DNA from: Erythrobacter crassostreae
Lineage (GTDB): Bacteria; Pseudomonadota; Alphaproteobacteria; Sphingomonadales; Sphingomonadaceae
Length of the DNA stretch: 64,000 nucleotides
Direction of reading: 5' to 3'
Assembly: GCF_019204045.1 (NCBI RefSeq)
Contig: NZ_JAGSPC010000001.1
Span: forward strand, 1,736,001 to 1,800,000
Below the pieces are notes generated by a model, which was not told where the DNA came from, did not search any database, and was given only the letters and a program-made list of their open reading frames with translations. Below, piece by piece: positions 18,374-27,385 of this stretch. Within the stretch, counting starts at the first letter, position 1, and every line of letters starts with the position of its first letter. Made by a program: the position numbers and the translations under genes.

Positions 18374-18844
18374 ATGCGCAAATTGGTGGAACGTGAACTG
18401 ACCAGCGAAGGGCCAAACAGTGCGGGCGGAGCAAAGGGCAAGCGCCGCACAGTAACGATGAATGTCGGCGAAAGTCCGATTGCGTGGCTGCATTCCCGCG
18501 GGCATCTGGATACGCGTCTGTTTGAGGCAGGCGAAGCTTTGCGGCGCGACTATGAGCGCGCGCAGTTGTCCGCCAATGTCACAATGCGGTGGGACCCTGT
18601 GCGGGTAAAGACCACCGGAGATCAGGGCTTGTCTGCGAGCGAAAAGCAGATCTCGGCCAAGTCCCGCTTCGATGCGGCTTTGGCACAGGCTGGTAGCGGA
18701 TTAAAGGACGTGCTGTGGCGTGTGGTGTGCGCTGGCGACGGCCTACCCGACGCAGAAAAAGCGCTCGGTTGGCCAGCACGCAGCGGCAAGCTGGTCCTGA
18801 AACTCGCGCTGGAAAGGGTGGCGGATTTCTACCGGATTACCTGA
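18374..18844 (+). CDS. DUF6456 domain protein
   Basis: 156 residues. The core SPIAWLHSRGHLDTRLFEAGEALRRDYERAQL and the later FDAALAQAGSGLKDVLWRVVCAGDGL and KLVLKLALERVADFY match the DUF6456 family, common in alphaproteobacteria and thought to be DNA-associated. No catalytic motif is visible. The ATG at 18374 is chosen because GGAG lies 8 nt upstream; the upstream extension to 18293 lies in the promoter region. It is divergent from the XRE gene, an arrangement that suggests a shared regulatory role. Confidence 0.8.
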   Translation: MRKLVERELTSEGPNSAGGAKGKRRTVTMNVGESPIAWLHSRGHLDTRLFEAGEALRRDYERAQLSANVTMRWDPVRVKTTGDQGLSASEKQISAKSRFDAALAQAGSGLKDVLWRVVCAGDGLPDAEKALGWPARSGKLVLKLALERVADFYRIT

Positions 18845-18859
18845 GCCAAGTTGGACAGT

Positions 18860-18959
18860 TGTCACCTGTGCCCTACATCGCGGAAAACCCGGTTTTCTGG
18901 GGCTTACAGCTTGTAGGGCACGGGTGACATGTTGGAAAATGTGTCACCTGTGTCCTACA
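18860..18959. repeat. Three copies of an 18-bp intergenic motif (one inverted)
   Basis: The motif TGTCACCTGTGCCCTACA occurs at 18860-18877, inverted as TGTAGGGCACGGGTGACA at 18912-18929, and again direct with one change (TGTCACCTGTGTCCTACA) at 18942-18959. The first two copies can pair into a long hairpin whose loop also holds a smaller self-complementary GAAAACCCGGTTTTC segment. It lies between the convergent DUF6456 and NTF2-like genes, where it might act as a terminator or as a dispersed REP-like element. Confidence 0.8.
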
Positions 18960-18968
18960 CGATTTGGT

Positions 18969-19328
18969 CTATTCATCGGCGCCGTAGAGAAAGCGTTCTT
19001 CGACAATCTTGCCGTCTTTCAAAGTATAGATACCGACTTCGCTCGATTTTGTGCGTTCACCAAACATGGTCACGTCCATTGTAAATCGGACCGCGAATTG
19101 ATCGCCAAAAACATAGGGGCCATCTGTCGAGACAGAGTGCATTTCTGCGTTGTCGTTCCACCATGCATGTTTCGCCAAAAGAGCGTCACGACCTTCTACG
19201 CGGGCCATCTCGCCTTCCATCGGTTCCAGGCTGACAATGTCGTCAGACCAATATTCCTGAAGGCCGGCATCGTCTTCCTCAATCAGGAGTTTGACAAATT
19301 GTTGTGCAATTTCAGCCGTGCCAGTCAT
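18969..19328 (-). CDS. NTF2-like/SnoaL-fold protein
   Basis: 119 residues consistent with the cone-shaped NTF2/SnoaL fold. It has an N-terminal helix (TAEIAQQFVKLLIEEDDAGLQEYW), the segment SLEPMEGEMARVEGRDALLAK, and repeating beta strands (FAVRFTMDVTM, EVGIYTLKDGKIVEERFLY). The family covers isomerases, cyclases and small-molecule binding proteins, so no function can be assigned. It stands alone, downstream of the intergenic repeat. Confidence 0.75.
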   Translation of the reverse strand: MTGTAEIAQQFVKLLIEEDDAGLQEYWSDDIVSLEPMEGEMARVEGRDALLAKHAWWNDNAEMHSVSTDGPYVFGDQFAVRFTMDVTMFGERTKSSEVGIYTLKDGKIVEERFLYGADE

Positions 19329-19391
19329 CGATGTTCTCCTAGATTTCCTGCGAGTAGAATGCTGGGCAATTATGGCAATTGCGAGACCGCC

Positions 19392-19979
19392 TCAATCCCT
19401 AAGTCGTGCGTTGATCTGATCACGAAGCGCCGGCAGCAGATCGCCTTCGAACCACGGGTTCTTGGCCATCCACATTCGCACGCGCCACGCCGGATGCGGC
19501 AGAGGAATAACCGGAGCAAAATCGGCATATCGCTGAACGCGCTCGGTCAAAGTCATTTTGCGCGTCTCAGGCAGGTATTGCGACTGCGCGTAGCCGCCAA
19601 CCAGAAGCGTAAGATGATCCGCAGGAAGGAGTTCCAGAATACTGTTATGCCATTGCGGCGCGCATTCTTTGTGAGGCGGCGCATCCCCGCCTTTTGCCTT
19701 ACCCGGGTAACAAAAGCCCATCGGCATCAGAGCGATTTTGTCGGCATCGTAAAATGCCGACTTGTCGATACCCAGCCAATCGCGCAGCCGGTCACCGCTA
19801 TCGTCATCCCACGGCACACCGCTGGCATGAACTTTCGTGCCTGGGGCCTGCCCGATGATCAGAACCCGCGAGCGAGGTGAAAATTGAACAACGGGACGCG
19901 GGCCGAGCGGCAAATGCTCAGCGCAAATGGTGCAGGCCTTGATCTCCCCATGGAGATTGGCAGCCTGCTGATCGCTCAT
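19392..19979 (-). CDS. Uracil-DNA glycosylase family protein
   Basis: 195 residues with the family motif A region LIIGQAPGTKVHASGVPWDDDSGDRL and a motif B-like PLPHPAWRVRMW near the C-terminus. The N-terminal KACTICAEHLP has two cysteines but not the four-Cys iron-sulfur set of family 4 enzymes. The branch probably removes damaged bases, but the usual catalytic residues differ enough that activity is uncertain. The ATG overlaps the stop of the ABC-F gene by 4 bp, so the two are translationally linked. Confidence 0.82.
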   Translation of the reverse strand: MSDQQAANLHGEIKACTICAEHLPLGPRPVVQFSPRSRVLIIGQAPGTKVHASGVPWDDDSGDRLRDWLGIDKSAFYDADKIALMPMGFCYPGKAKGGDAPPHKECAPQWHNSILELLPADHLTLLVGGYAQSQYLPETRKMTLTERVQRYADFAPVIPLPHPAWRVRMWMAKNPWFEGDLLPALRDQINARLRD

Positions 19980-21790
19980 CCTTCGACTTGCTCGGCCAGG
20001 GTCAGCCAGCGTTCCTCGGCGGCATCTTTTTCGCGGCGCGCATTCTCGACGCCTTTGGAAATGGTTGCGAACCGGTTCGGATCGGCGGCGTACAAATCTG
20101 GATCGGCAAGGATCGCTTCACCTTTTTCGATGGCGGCCTCCAATTCCTCAATCCGTGCGGGCAATATCTCGTAGTCGCGCTGATCTTTGTAAGAGAGCTT
20201 GTCTGACTTGGTTGAAGAACGTGCGGTGGTTTCGGTGGGGCTGGGCGCTTTGGGTTTGGATTTTCCAATGACGCGCTTTGTGCGTTTCGCTTCCCAATCC
20301 TCATACCCGCCGGCAACAATATCGACGCTGCCCGACCCATCCAGCCCCAGCGTGACGGTGACAGTGCGGTCAAGAAAGTCGCGGTCATGGCTGACGATCA
20401 AAACGGTGCCGTCAAAATCGGCGATCACTTCTTGCAACAGATCGAGCGTTTCGAGGTCGAGATCGTTGGTTGGTTCGTCCAGCACGAGAAGGTTAGCAGG
20501 GCGTGAAAATTCACGAGCGAGCAGCAAGCGCGAGCGCTCACCGCCGGAGAGAATACCGACCTTGGTATCGACAATTTTCGGATCGAACAGAAAATCTTTG
20601 AGGTAAGCCTGAACATGCGTTCTTACGCCGCGCACATCGATCCAGTCGCCGCCTTCGGCAAGGATATCGCGCACGCTTGCGCTCGGTTCCATGAGCCTGC
20701 GTTGCTGGTCGATCATTACGCCGGACAATGTGCTGGCGCGGGTGATGGTTCCGCTATCCGGCTCCAATTCTCCGGTCAGCATCCGCAGCAGTGTGGTTTT
20801 GCCTGCACCGTTGCTGCCGACGATGCCGATCCGGTCGCCGTTCTGGATGCGCAAGGTGAGAGGTTTGATGATAGCGCGGCCGTCGTAAGACTTGGTAATG
20901 CCCTCTGCGACGATCACGGACTTAGATTTGAAATCGCTATCGTTTGCCAGTTTGAGCTTCGCCGAGCCGGTGTCGGAAATCATTGCAGCGCGTGCTGCCC
21001 GCATCTGGCCGAGTTTTTCGAGGCGGCCTTGATTGCGTTTTCGCCGAGCGGTTACGCCGCGTTCGAGCCAGTGGGCTTCGAGTTTGAGTTTGGCGTCGAG
21101 CTTTTCTGCGGCGCGCGCTTCCTCGGCATAAACCTGCTCTTCCCAGGCCTCATACCCGCCAAAACCCACGTCCTTGCGCCGCATGGTCCCGCGGTCGAGC
21201 CAGAGCGTAGCGTTGGTCAGGCGTTTCAGAAAGGTCCGGTCGTGGCTGATCGTGATGAACGCGCCTTTATACCGCGTCAGCCAATCTTCGAGCCAATCAA
21301 TCGCGGACAGGTCGAGGTGGTTCGTTGGCTCGTCCAGCAACAGCAGGTCTGGGTCCTGCGCAAGCGCGCGGGCGATGGCCGCACGGCGTTTTTCACCGCC
21401 GCTTGCGGTGGCGGCTTCGCGGTCCATCTCAATGCCAAGCTGTCCGGCGATGCTGTCCACTTCATGCTCTGCAGGTGCATCGTCGCCGGCGAGGGCGAAG
21501 TCCATCAGGGTTTCGAACGGGCTGAAATCGGGGTCTTGTTCAAGGAACACGATGCGCGCTCCCTGCTTAACCCGCCTGATACCGCGGTCCATTTCGATCT
21601 GGTCATCCACGATCTTCAACAGCGTAGTCTTACCGGCTCCATTGCGCCCGATCAGCGCGAGCCTGTCTCCCGGCAGGACATGCAGATCAATCGGCGCCGC
21701 GCCTTGACCGGGCTGTGGGCCGCCGAACAGCCAGCGACCGCCCTGTTGCAGGCCGAGCCCTTCGAGGCTGAGGATGGGAGGTTGAGCCAT
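19976..21790 (-). CDS. ABC-F family ATPase (Uup/EttA-like)
   Basis: 604 residues with two ABC cassettes and no membrane domain. Walker A motifs are GRNGAGKTTLL (about residue 52) and GSNGAGKTTLL (about 328). Signature motifs are ASGGEKRRAAIA and LSGGERSRLLLA, and the Walker B regions are LLLLDEPTNHLD and LLVLDEPTNDLD. A linker between the cassettes and a C-terminal charged coiled coil (about 515-604) resemble Uup. ABC-F proteins act at the ribosome. It heads a two-gene operon with the UDG-family gene. Confidence 0.93.
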   Translation of the reverse strand: MAQPPILSLEGLGLQQGGRWLFGGPQPGQGAAPIDLHVLPGDRLALIGRNGAGKTTLLKIVDDQIEMDRGIRRVKQGARIVFLEQDPDFSPFETLMDFALAGDDAPAEHEVDSIAGQLGIEMDREAATASGGEKRRAAIARALAQDPDLLLLDEPTNHLDLSAIDWLEDWLTRYKGAFITISHDRTFLKRLTNATLWLDRGTMRRKDVGFGGYEAWEEQVYAEEARAAEKLDAKLKLEAHWLERGVTARRKRNQGRLEKLGQMRAARAAMISDTGSAKLKLANDSDFKSKSVIVAEGITKSYDGRAIIKPLTLRIQNGDRIGIVGSNGAGKTTLLRMLTGELEPDSGTITRASTLSGVMIDQQRRLMEPSASVRDILAEGGDWIDVRGVRTHVQAYLKDFLFDPKIVDTKVGILSGGERSRLLLAREFSRPANLLVLDEPTNDLDLETLDLLQEVIADFDGTVLIVSHDRDFLDRTVTVTLGLDGSGSVDIVAGGYEDWEAKRTKRVIGKSKPKAPSPTETTARSSTKSDKLSYKDQRDYEILPARIEELEAAIEKGEAILADPDLYAADPNRFATISKGVENARREKDAAEERWLTLAEQVEG

Positions 21791-21850
21791 AGGCCGCGCG
21801 GGTTAGGCGCTGCGAGGGCCGACGGCAAGGCTGACCATAGAATGGAGCGG

Positions 21851-23407
21851 CTACTGCTGGGCGCGCTTTTGTTCCTCAACCATTCGGGCCACATCTTCAA
21901 GCAGCTTGGGCGCATCAAAAATGATCCCGTCTTTGATCGTCCAACGCACACCGCCAACGGTCTCCAATTCGTTGCGCTCCCGGTTGAGGCGTGTGTGGCC
22001 AGTGCCGTAAAGAACTTTGAGGTTCGCAAGCGGGTTTTCCGGAACGATCACCAAGTCTGCGAGCTTGCCAACGGCAATGGAACCCATCGGAGCGATACTG
22101 CCTTTGGAATCGTAAATTTCTTGCGCGCCATCGACGGTTGCTGCCCGGACTACCTCCAGCGGTGTGAGGCCGGCTTCGCGCAGCATTTCGAGCTCGCCGA
22201 TATAGGCGAAACCCCACGTCTGATAGATATAGCCGGGGTCAGAGCCCGCCGTGACACGCCCGCCGCGATCTTTGAACTCGTGAGTCAGGTCGAACCATTT
22301 GCGATAGAATTTGCGCCACGCGACCTCATCCTCGCTGGTCCAATCGTGATAGTAGCTGCCGTGATTGGTCAGGCTCGGTTCGTAAAACTTGTTGAGCGAA
22401 GGCAGCGTGTATTTATCGTGCCATTCCAGATTGCGCGCCTTCATCACGTCGCGGCTGGCGGCATAGATGTTGAATGTCGGGCTCAGCGTAACGTCGTTTT
22501 CGATCAGGTAATCGATGTAGTCATTCCACTGATCACTGCCCGGTTCGCCGACCTGTTCGGCCAGACGCGCAACCCACGCGAAACGCGCCTGCTCGTCCAG
22601 ATAATTGTAGTCCGCTGGATATTGCGGAAGGCGGCTACCATCGAGCAGGCTCTCAAAGTGGCCGTAGAAATGCGTGACCCCGTCAAGTCCGAGTTCGACC
22701 GCTTTGCGTGCATTCACATCGGCAACGCCCCGTTGACCCAGATGCGCAACCGTGCCCATGCCTTGCTTATCTGCTTCATCGAGGATTGCTTCGAGAATAT
22801 GCGGTTTCTCGTTGTTGAAGAACTTGATGCCGTCATAACCGCGTCCCTTGGCCCAGCGTACCCATGCGCGGCCTTTTGCGGGCGTATCGACCAATCCCTG
22901 ATCCCAGACGGTGCCGGGAACCTGATAAGCGAAGAGGCGAGGTGCGGTGATGGTGTTGGCGGCGCTGCGGGTCTTTTGCTCAATCGAAGGGTCGCTCGCG
23001 CCCCAGCCAAACCCGACCCCGCGCACACTTGTTACCCCGTGCGCCAGCCATAGTTTGAAACCATAGGACGGCTGGGGTGCTTTCGCCGGATCGCCATTGT
23101 GCCCGTGAGTATCGACAAATCCGGGCAGGACATACATCCCGTCCGCGTCGATCACTTTGTCCGCCGCAACATCGACACCGCCGCCGCGAATGATCGCGGA
23201 AATTGCGTTGCCTTTGACCACAATATCGACCGGCCCTTCCGGAGGAGCGCCGGTGCCGTCGATCATTGTCGCGCCGCGGATCAAAAGTGTTTCAAATGGC
23301 CCTTCGCCTTCGCCAGCTGGCCGATCAGGCACGCGTTCCATTGTCGGCTGCGCCAACACAGGCATGGCGAGCGAAACGGCAATCGCGGTCAGAAACGTCT
23401 TGAGCAT
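21851..23407 (-). CDS. Secreted amidohydrolase family protein
   Basis: About 518 residues. A signal peptide (MLKTFLTAIAVSLAMPVLAQ) is followed by an amidohydrolase fold with ATMIDGTGAPPEGPVDIVV at the N-terminal beta sandwich. FVDTHGHNGD carries the HxH metal ligands, VAHLGQRG and VTHFYGH carry later ligand histidines, and AGSDPGYIY the terminal Asp. The C-terminal KGSIAPMGSIAVGKLADLVI is typical of the imidazolonepropionase-like branch. The substrate is unknown, with periplasmic peptides or cyclic amides possible. GAGGAG lies just before the ATG at 23407. Confidence 0.88.
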   Translation of the reverse strand: MLKTFLTAIAVSLAMPVLAQPTMERVPDRPAGEGEGPFETLLIRGATMIDGTGAPPEGPVDIVVKGNAISAIIRGGGVDVAADKVIDADGMYVLPGFVDTHGHNGDPAKAPQPSYGFKLWLAHGVTSVRGVGFGWGASDPSIEQKTRSAANTITAPRLFAYQVPGTVWDQGLVDTPAKGRAWVRWAKGRGYDGIKFFNNEKPHILEAILDEADKQGMGTVAHLGQRGVADVNARKAVELGLDGVTHFYGHFESLLDGSRLPQYPADYNYLDEQARFAWVARLAEQVGEPGSDQWNDYIDYLIENDVTLSPTFNIYAASRDVMKARNLEWHDKYTLPSLNKFYEPSLTNHGSYYHDWTSEDEVAWRKFYRKWFDLTHEFKDRGGRVTAGSDPGYIYQTWGFAYIGELEMLREAGLTPLEVVRAATVDGAQEIYDSKGSIAPMGSIAVGKLADLVIVPENPLANLKVLYGTGHTRLNRERNELETVGGVRWTIKDGIIFDAPKLLEDVARMVEEQKRAQQ

Positions 23408-23519
23408 GTGGTCTCCTCTGTTCATCACGTCACTAGCTGCTCAATCTCATTTTGCACATACGCTGTTCAGCGCGGCGACATGCTCACCCCGCGATCGCGC
23501 AAATTCAGGAGGTAAGACC

Positions 23520-24251
23520 ATGAAATTCTTCACTGCATCCACTTTCGCCGCGATGGCTACGATGACTGCTGCTCCCGCTCTGGCGGCGACCGTTGAAATC
23601 GCTTCGCAAGGTCCGGTCATCGAGCTGACTGTGTCAGAAAATGTGACCACCTCGCCGGATATTGTGACGATTGGTGCGGGAGTAACAACTGAAGCTCGCA
23701 CTGCCGTTGAAGCGATGCGGCAGAACTCCGCCGAAATGCGCGCCGTGATTGATCGGATCAAATCGCTGGGTGTTGATGATAAGGATATCCAGACCACCGG
23801 CATCAATCTCAATGCACGTTATGATTACAACCGGCAGACGCAGCAGCAGGTTTTTCGCGGGTATCAGGTGTCGAACCGTGTCAGCGTGAAGCTGCGCGAG
23901 ATTGATGAGACTGGACGTGTGCTGGATGCTCTGGTCAGCGCAGGCGCGACAGATTTGAATGGTCCGTCGTTTTCGATAGAGGATGATGCCGCAGCCAAGG
24001 ATGAGGCACGCAAGCGGGCGGTCACAAAGGCACAGGAGCGCGCGAAAGCCTACGCGGGAATGCTAGGCTATAACGGAGTGAAAGTGCTGTCGATCAGCGA
24101 AGTGATACGCGGAAGCAGCCCGATGCCGCAGATGATGATGCGCGCGCCGGCCGAGGAATCGGCCGAAGCCTCCGCACCTGTCCAGCCCGGACAAGTGAGC
24201 ACAGGCGTGAACATCACAATCAAATTCGAAATGGCGGGCAGTGGTGGCTGA
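23520..24251 (+). CDS. SIMPL (DUF541) domain periplasmic protein
   Basis: 243 residues with a signal peptide ending near PALAATVE. The SIMPL layout is clear: VSENVTTSPDIVTIGAGVTTEARTA, IKSLGVDDKDIQTTGINLNARYDY, and a C-terminal VNITIKFEM. Family members are periplasmic or outer-membrane linked; some relate to oxidative stress (YggE). A perfect AGGAGG lies upstream of the ATG at 23520. It is divergent from the amidohydrolase gene. Confidence 0.9.
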   Translation: MKFFTASTFAAMATMTAAPALAATVEIASQGPVIELTVSENVTTSPDIVTIGAGVTTEARTAVEAMRQNSAEMRAVIDRIKSLGVDDKDIQTTGINLNARYDYNRQTQQQVFRGYQVSNRVSVKLREIDETGRVLDALVSAGATDLNGPSFSIEDDAAAKDEARKRAVTKAQERAKAYAGMLGYNGVKVLSISEVIRGSSPMPQMMMRAPAEESAEASAPVQPGQVSTGVNITIKFEMAGSGG

Positions 24252-24343
24252 TTACATGATTACAGGTCATTACAACGCTGAATGCGTGACAACGTGGCCA
24301 TTCACTGCTTGTTCAAAGCACAGTGTGTAGGCATGAGGGCACG

Positions 24344-24664
24344 ATGAAGAACTTTCTCGGTCTTGCTGCCGCCATTGCGCTGGCTTCTTTGGGTTCCGCT
24401 CCTGCGAGCGCAGCCCATGCCGGCATGCAGGAGCAATCCCGCAGCGATCAGGGGCAGGCTCGCAAGGAGATGAAGGCGGGCAACCAGCTTTCTCTGCGCG
24501 AGATAGAACGGCGCGTCCTCCCGCGTATGCGTGGCAGTGAGTATTTGGGCCCAGCCTATGATGCCACAGCGCGCGCGTATCGCCTGAAATTCATTAAAGA
24601 AGGGCGGGTTACCTATGTCGATGTGGATGCCCGCAGCGGGCGGATCATAAACCGTTCGAGATAG
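24344..24664 (+). CDS. PepSY-like small periplasmic protein
   Basis: 106 residues. A signal peptide ends at ASA, a polar linker follows, and the C-terminal block IERRVLPRMRGSEYLGPAYDATARAYRLKFIKEGRVTYVDVDARSGRI matches the PepSY fold. Small PepSY proteins often precede PhoP/PhoQ-like two-component genes, as here with the response regulator 123 bp downstream, and may modulate the sensor. GAGGG lies just before the ATG at 24344. Confidence 0.82.
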   Translation: MKNFLGLAAAIALASLGSAPASAAHAGMQEQSRSDQGQARKEMKAGNQLSLREIERRVLPRMRGSEYLGPAYDATARAYRLKFIKEGRVTYVDVDARSGRIINRSR

Positions 24665-24787
24665 AGCTTACATTTCCTTGAAAACACGCCGGTGGACAGC
24701 GTCAGGCGGCAGGCATCACGCTTGCTTGACGCGCAGCGATCAAAAGCGCACCAACTGGGCAACTAATTTGCAGAATACTGGTGGACT

Positions 24788-25465
24788 ATGCGCATTCTGA
24801 TTGTCGAAGACGAACCCACACTGGGTCAGCAATTGAAAACTACGCTTGAGCAAAACGGCTACGCTGTTGACCTCTCGACCGACGGTGAAGACGGACATTT
24901 TCTGGGCAGCACAGAGGATTACGATGCCTGCGTGCTTGATCTTGGCCTGCCGGAGATTGACGGGCTTTCGGTGCTCGGCATGTGGCGCAAGGAAGGCCGT
25001 GACTTTCCCGTGCTGGTGCTGACGGCACGTGACAGCTGGTCTGATAAGGTTGCCGGTCTCGATGCGGGCGCAGATGATTACCTCGCCAAGCCTTTCCAGA
25101 CCGAAGAACTGATTGCGCGCCTGCGCGCGCTTATTCGCCGTGCATCGGGCAACACCTCGTCCGAGCTAACGGCTGGCCAGGTTCGTCTTGATACGCGGTC
25201 TGGCCGAGTTACCCTTGATGGGGAGCCGGTGAAACTGACAGCGCAGGAATACAAGCTGCTCAGCTATCTGATGCACCACAAAGGCAAGGTCGTGAGTCGG
25301 ACTGAGTTAATCGAGCACATCTATGATCAGGACTTTGATCGCGACTCGAACACGATTGAAGTTTTTGTCACCCGTATCCGTAAGAAACTTGGCGCAGAGG
25401 TAATCACTACGATCCGTGGCCTCGGTTACAGCCTCGACGACCCCGCAGACGCTCCCCGAGCGTAA
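24788..25465 (+). CDS. OmpR/PhoP-type response regulator
   Basis: 225 residues. The receiver domain spans 1-118 with acidic residues in IVEDEPTLG, phospho-acceptor Asp in CVLDLGLPEIDG (about residue 51), Thr in VLTARDSW and Lys in YLAKPF. A C-terminal OmpR winged-helix domain follows, with VKLTAQEYKLLSYLMHHKGKVVSRTELIEHIYD and the closing ITTIRGLGYSLD. It controls transcription after phosphorylation by the adjacent sensor kinase. Confidence 0.95.
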   Translation: MRILIVEDEPTLGQQLKTTLEQNGYAVDLSTDGEDGHFLGSTEDYDACVLDLGLPEIDGLSVLGMWRKEGRDFPVLVLTARDSWSDKVAGLDAGADDYLAKPFQTEELIARLRALIRRASGNTSSELTAGQVRLDTRSGRVTLDGEPVKLTAQEYKLLSYLMHHKGKVVSRTELIEHIYDQDFDRDSNTIEVFVTRIRKKLGAEVITTIRGLGYSLDDPADAPRA

Positions 25466-25475
25466 CGGCGCAAAC

Positions 25476-26891
25476 ATGGCCCCCGCATCGCCGCAAGGTG
25501 AAGGCGAGGGAGCTGTGGACGGTGCTGCTGAAGGCCATGCACCTGCTTCGCCGCCGCGGCGTGGCAGCCTTGCGCGGCGCATGGGCCTCATTGCGGCGGG
25601 CTGGATCAGCCTGCTGCTGCTGGTTGGCGGCTTGGCGCTTGACCGGACGCTCGCCAATCAGGTCAAAAACAACTTTGACGAACAGCTTGAATATGTTCTG
25701 ACAGCGATGATCGCATCGGCTGAGATCGATCCATTTGGCGATGTGTATTTCTATCGAAGCCTTGGTGATCAACGCTTCCTTGAACCAAACAGCGGCTTTT
25801 ATTGGCAGATTAGCGGCGGTGAAACTGATCCCTGGCCCTCGCGCAGCCTTTGGGATCGGACAATAGCTGTCAAAGGCGACCACTTCGACAACGAAGCGCA
25901 TTTCTACGATTCAGATCAGTTTGCAGATGAACCCATTCGCGTTGCGGAACGCACCATCATTTTGCCGGGCAGCGAGACGCGCTGGACCTTCGCTGTTGCA
26001 AGCGCGACGGAGGAGATGGATGCGCAAATTCAGCAGGTCAGGGCAATTCTGATCTGGAGTTTTCTGGTGCTAGGCCTTGGCTTGATCGCAATGGCATTGT
26101 TGCAGATCCGTTATGGCCTCCAGCCCTTGCGCCGTGTTCGCGCAGCTATCTCCCGCCTCCGAACCAGCGGTGATAACCGCATTACAGAACCACTGCCGAC
26201 AGAGGTTCAACCCCTTGTCGAAGAACTCAATGGCCTGCTTGAGCATTCCGAAAAGCAGGCTGAGGAAGCGCGAACCCATGCGGGTAATCTTGCGCATGCG
26301 CTCAAAACCCCGCTGACGGTGTTGACCAATGCTGCGACAGCTCGCTCTCCCGATTTGAACGAAGCCGTGTTTCGCGAAACCCGCACGATGCAGCGCCATG
26401 TGGATCATCACCTCGCAAGGGCGAGGGCGGTCGGTCGCCGCGCGGTTGGTCATGCCCGCACAGATGTGCGTGCCAGCGCCGAGGCTGTGCGGCGCGCAGT
26501 CGAGCGGCTTTATCCAAGCGGACGGCTCGACATTGCTGGCAAGAAGGACTCAATGGTCGCGATTGAGCGGCAGGATCTTGACGAAATCCTCGGCAATCTG
26601 ATCGAGAATGCTGCGAAATATGGCGGGGGAAGTGTTTTCGTGACGGTCGATGCCGAGCCGGATGAGGAAGAATGCGTTGTATGGGTCGAAGACGACGGAA
26701 TGGGCATTCCAGAAGAAGAGCGCAACCGTATCTTTGATCGCGGAGCGCGGCTCGATACCGGTAAGCCGGGTACTGGACTTGGCCTGGCGATCGTGCGCGA
26801 CGTCGCCGAAATCTATGGCGGCGGCGTCACCTTGACCGAAAGCGAAGATCTGGGCGGTTTGCAAGTCGAGCTTCGCTTGCCAAGAGCATAG
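25476..26891 (+). CDS. PhoQ-like sensor histidine kinase
   Basis: 471 residues from the ATG at 25476, 10 bp after the regulator stop. A Pro/Gly-rich cytoplasmic N-terminus leads to TM1 (MGLIAAGWISLLLLVGGLAL), a periplasmic sensor of about 130 residues, and TM2 (ILIWSFLVLGLGLIAMALL). A HAMP region and HisKA motif follow (GNLAHALKTPLTVLTN), then a complete HATPase with N-box NLIENAAKYGG, G1 VEDDGMGIPEEE, and G2 GTGLGLAIV. It is the partner of the adjacent response regulator. The stimulus is unknown. Confidence 0.93.
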   Translation: MAPASPQGEGEGAVDGAAEGHAPASPPRRGSLARRMGLIAAGWISLLLLVGGLALDRTLANQVKNNFDEQLEYVLTAMIASAEIDPFGDVYFYRSLGDQRFLEPNSGFYWQISGGETDPWPSRSLWDRTIAVKGDHFDNEAHFYDSDQFADEPIRVAERTIILPGSETRWTFAVASATEEMDAQIQQVRAILIWSFLVLGLGLIAMALLQIRYGLQPLRRVRAAISRLRTSGDNRITEPLPTEVQPLVEELNGLLEHSEKQAEEARTHAGNLAHALKTPLTVLTNAATARSPDLNEAVFRETRTMQRHVDHHLARARAVGRRAVGHARTDVRASAEAVRRAVERLYPSGRLDIAGKKDSMVAIERQDLDEILGNLIENAAKYGGGSVFVTVDAEPDEEECVVWVEDDGMGIPEEERNRIFDRGARLDTGKPGTGLGLAIVRDVAEIYGGGVTLTESEDLGGLQVELRLPRA

Positions 26892-26964
26892 CGGCGCGCC
26901 TGTTCACTTGAAGTTCAATCCAGTTCTGGAAGACCTTCATGCAATCAATGGCTTGGGGGTAATC

Positions 26965-27378
26965 ATGCGTAAGAGCGTTCTGGCACTTGTCGGTCTGTGC
27001 GTATTGATATCGGGTTGCACAGGTTCGAGCTTTGACAGCGAACGCACGGTTTTTAACAATCCCTACGTGAAACCGGAACTTGAAAACGGCCCGGTTGGAC
27101 CAGCATGCGATGAAGGTGTGCTGCGCGATGACAACCGCTGCTGGATCGATGGGAAAGCCTATCCCGTGTCAGACCGGTATGGCCGCGATGCAAACGGCAA
27201 TCTCGTCTACTTCACACGAGACGAACGCAGACTTTACCGCGATCGGGCAGAGGCGATTGAATCGCGTCAAGACGTTCTGGAATCGTTAGAAAACGGAACG
27301 CCAATCCCGCCGGATTCGCCCGCACTGCCAGAAAACCAGCGTATGCCTCCGCCGCCGGTCAAGCCGTCGAGCGACTAA
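26965..27378 (+). CDS. Uncharacterised lipoprotein
   Basis: 137 residues. The N-terminus KSVLALVGLCVLISGC carries a lipobox (LISGC), so the mature protein should be lipid-anchored at Cys. The mature part has a pair of cysteines (GPACDEGVLRDDNRCWIDG) and a Pro-rich C-terminus. I do not recognise the family. It follows the sensor kinase by about 70 bp and is convergent with the chorismate mutase gene. GGGGG lies a few bases upstream of the ATG at 26965. Confidence 0.7.
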   Translation: MRKSVLALVGLCVLISGCTGSSFDSERTVFNNPYVKPELENGPVGPACDEGVLRDDNRCWIDGKAYPVSDRYGRDANGNLVYFTRDERRLYRDRAEAIESRQDVLESLENGTPIPPDSPALPENQRMPPPPVKPSSD

Positions 27379-27385
27379 CGCCGGA

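Noticed and set aside
18924..19880. A 318-codon plus-strand open frame
   Set aside because: Antisense to the NTF2-like and UDG-family genes, with no motif of its own.
20615..23053. An 812-codon plus-strand open frame
   Set aside because: It is antisense to the ABC-F ATPase and the amidohydrolase, both full of conserved motifs. Its translation has no recognisable domain and a composition typical of reverse-strand shadows.
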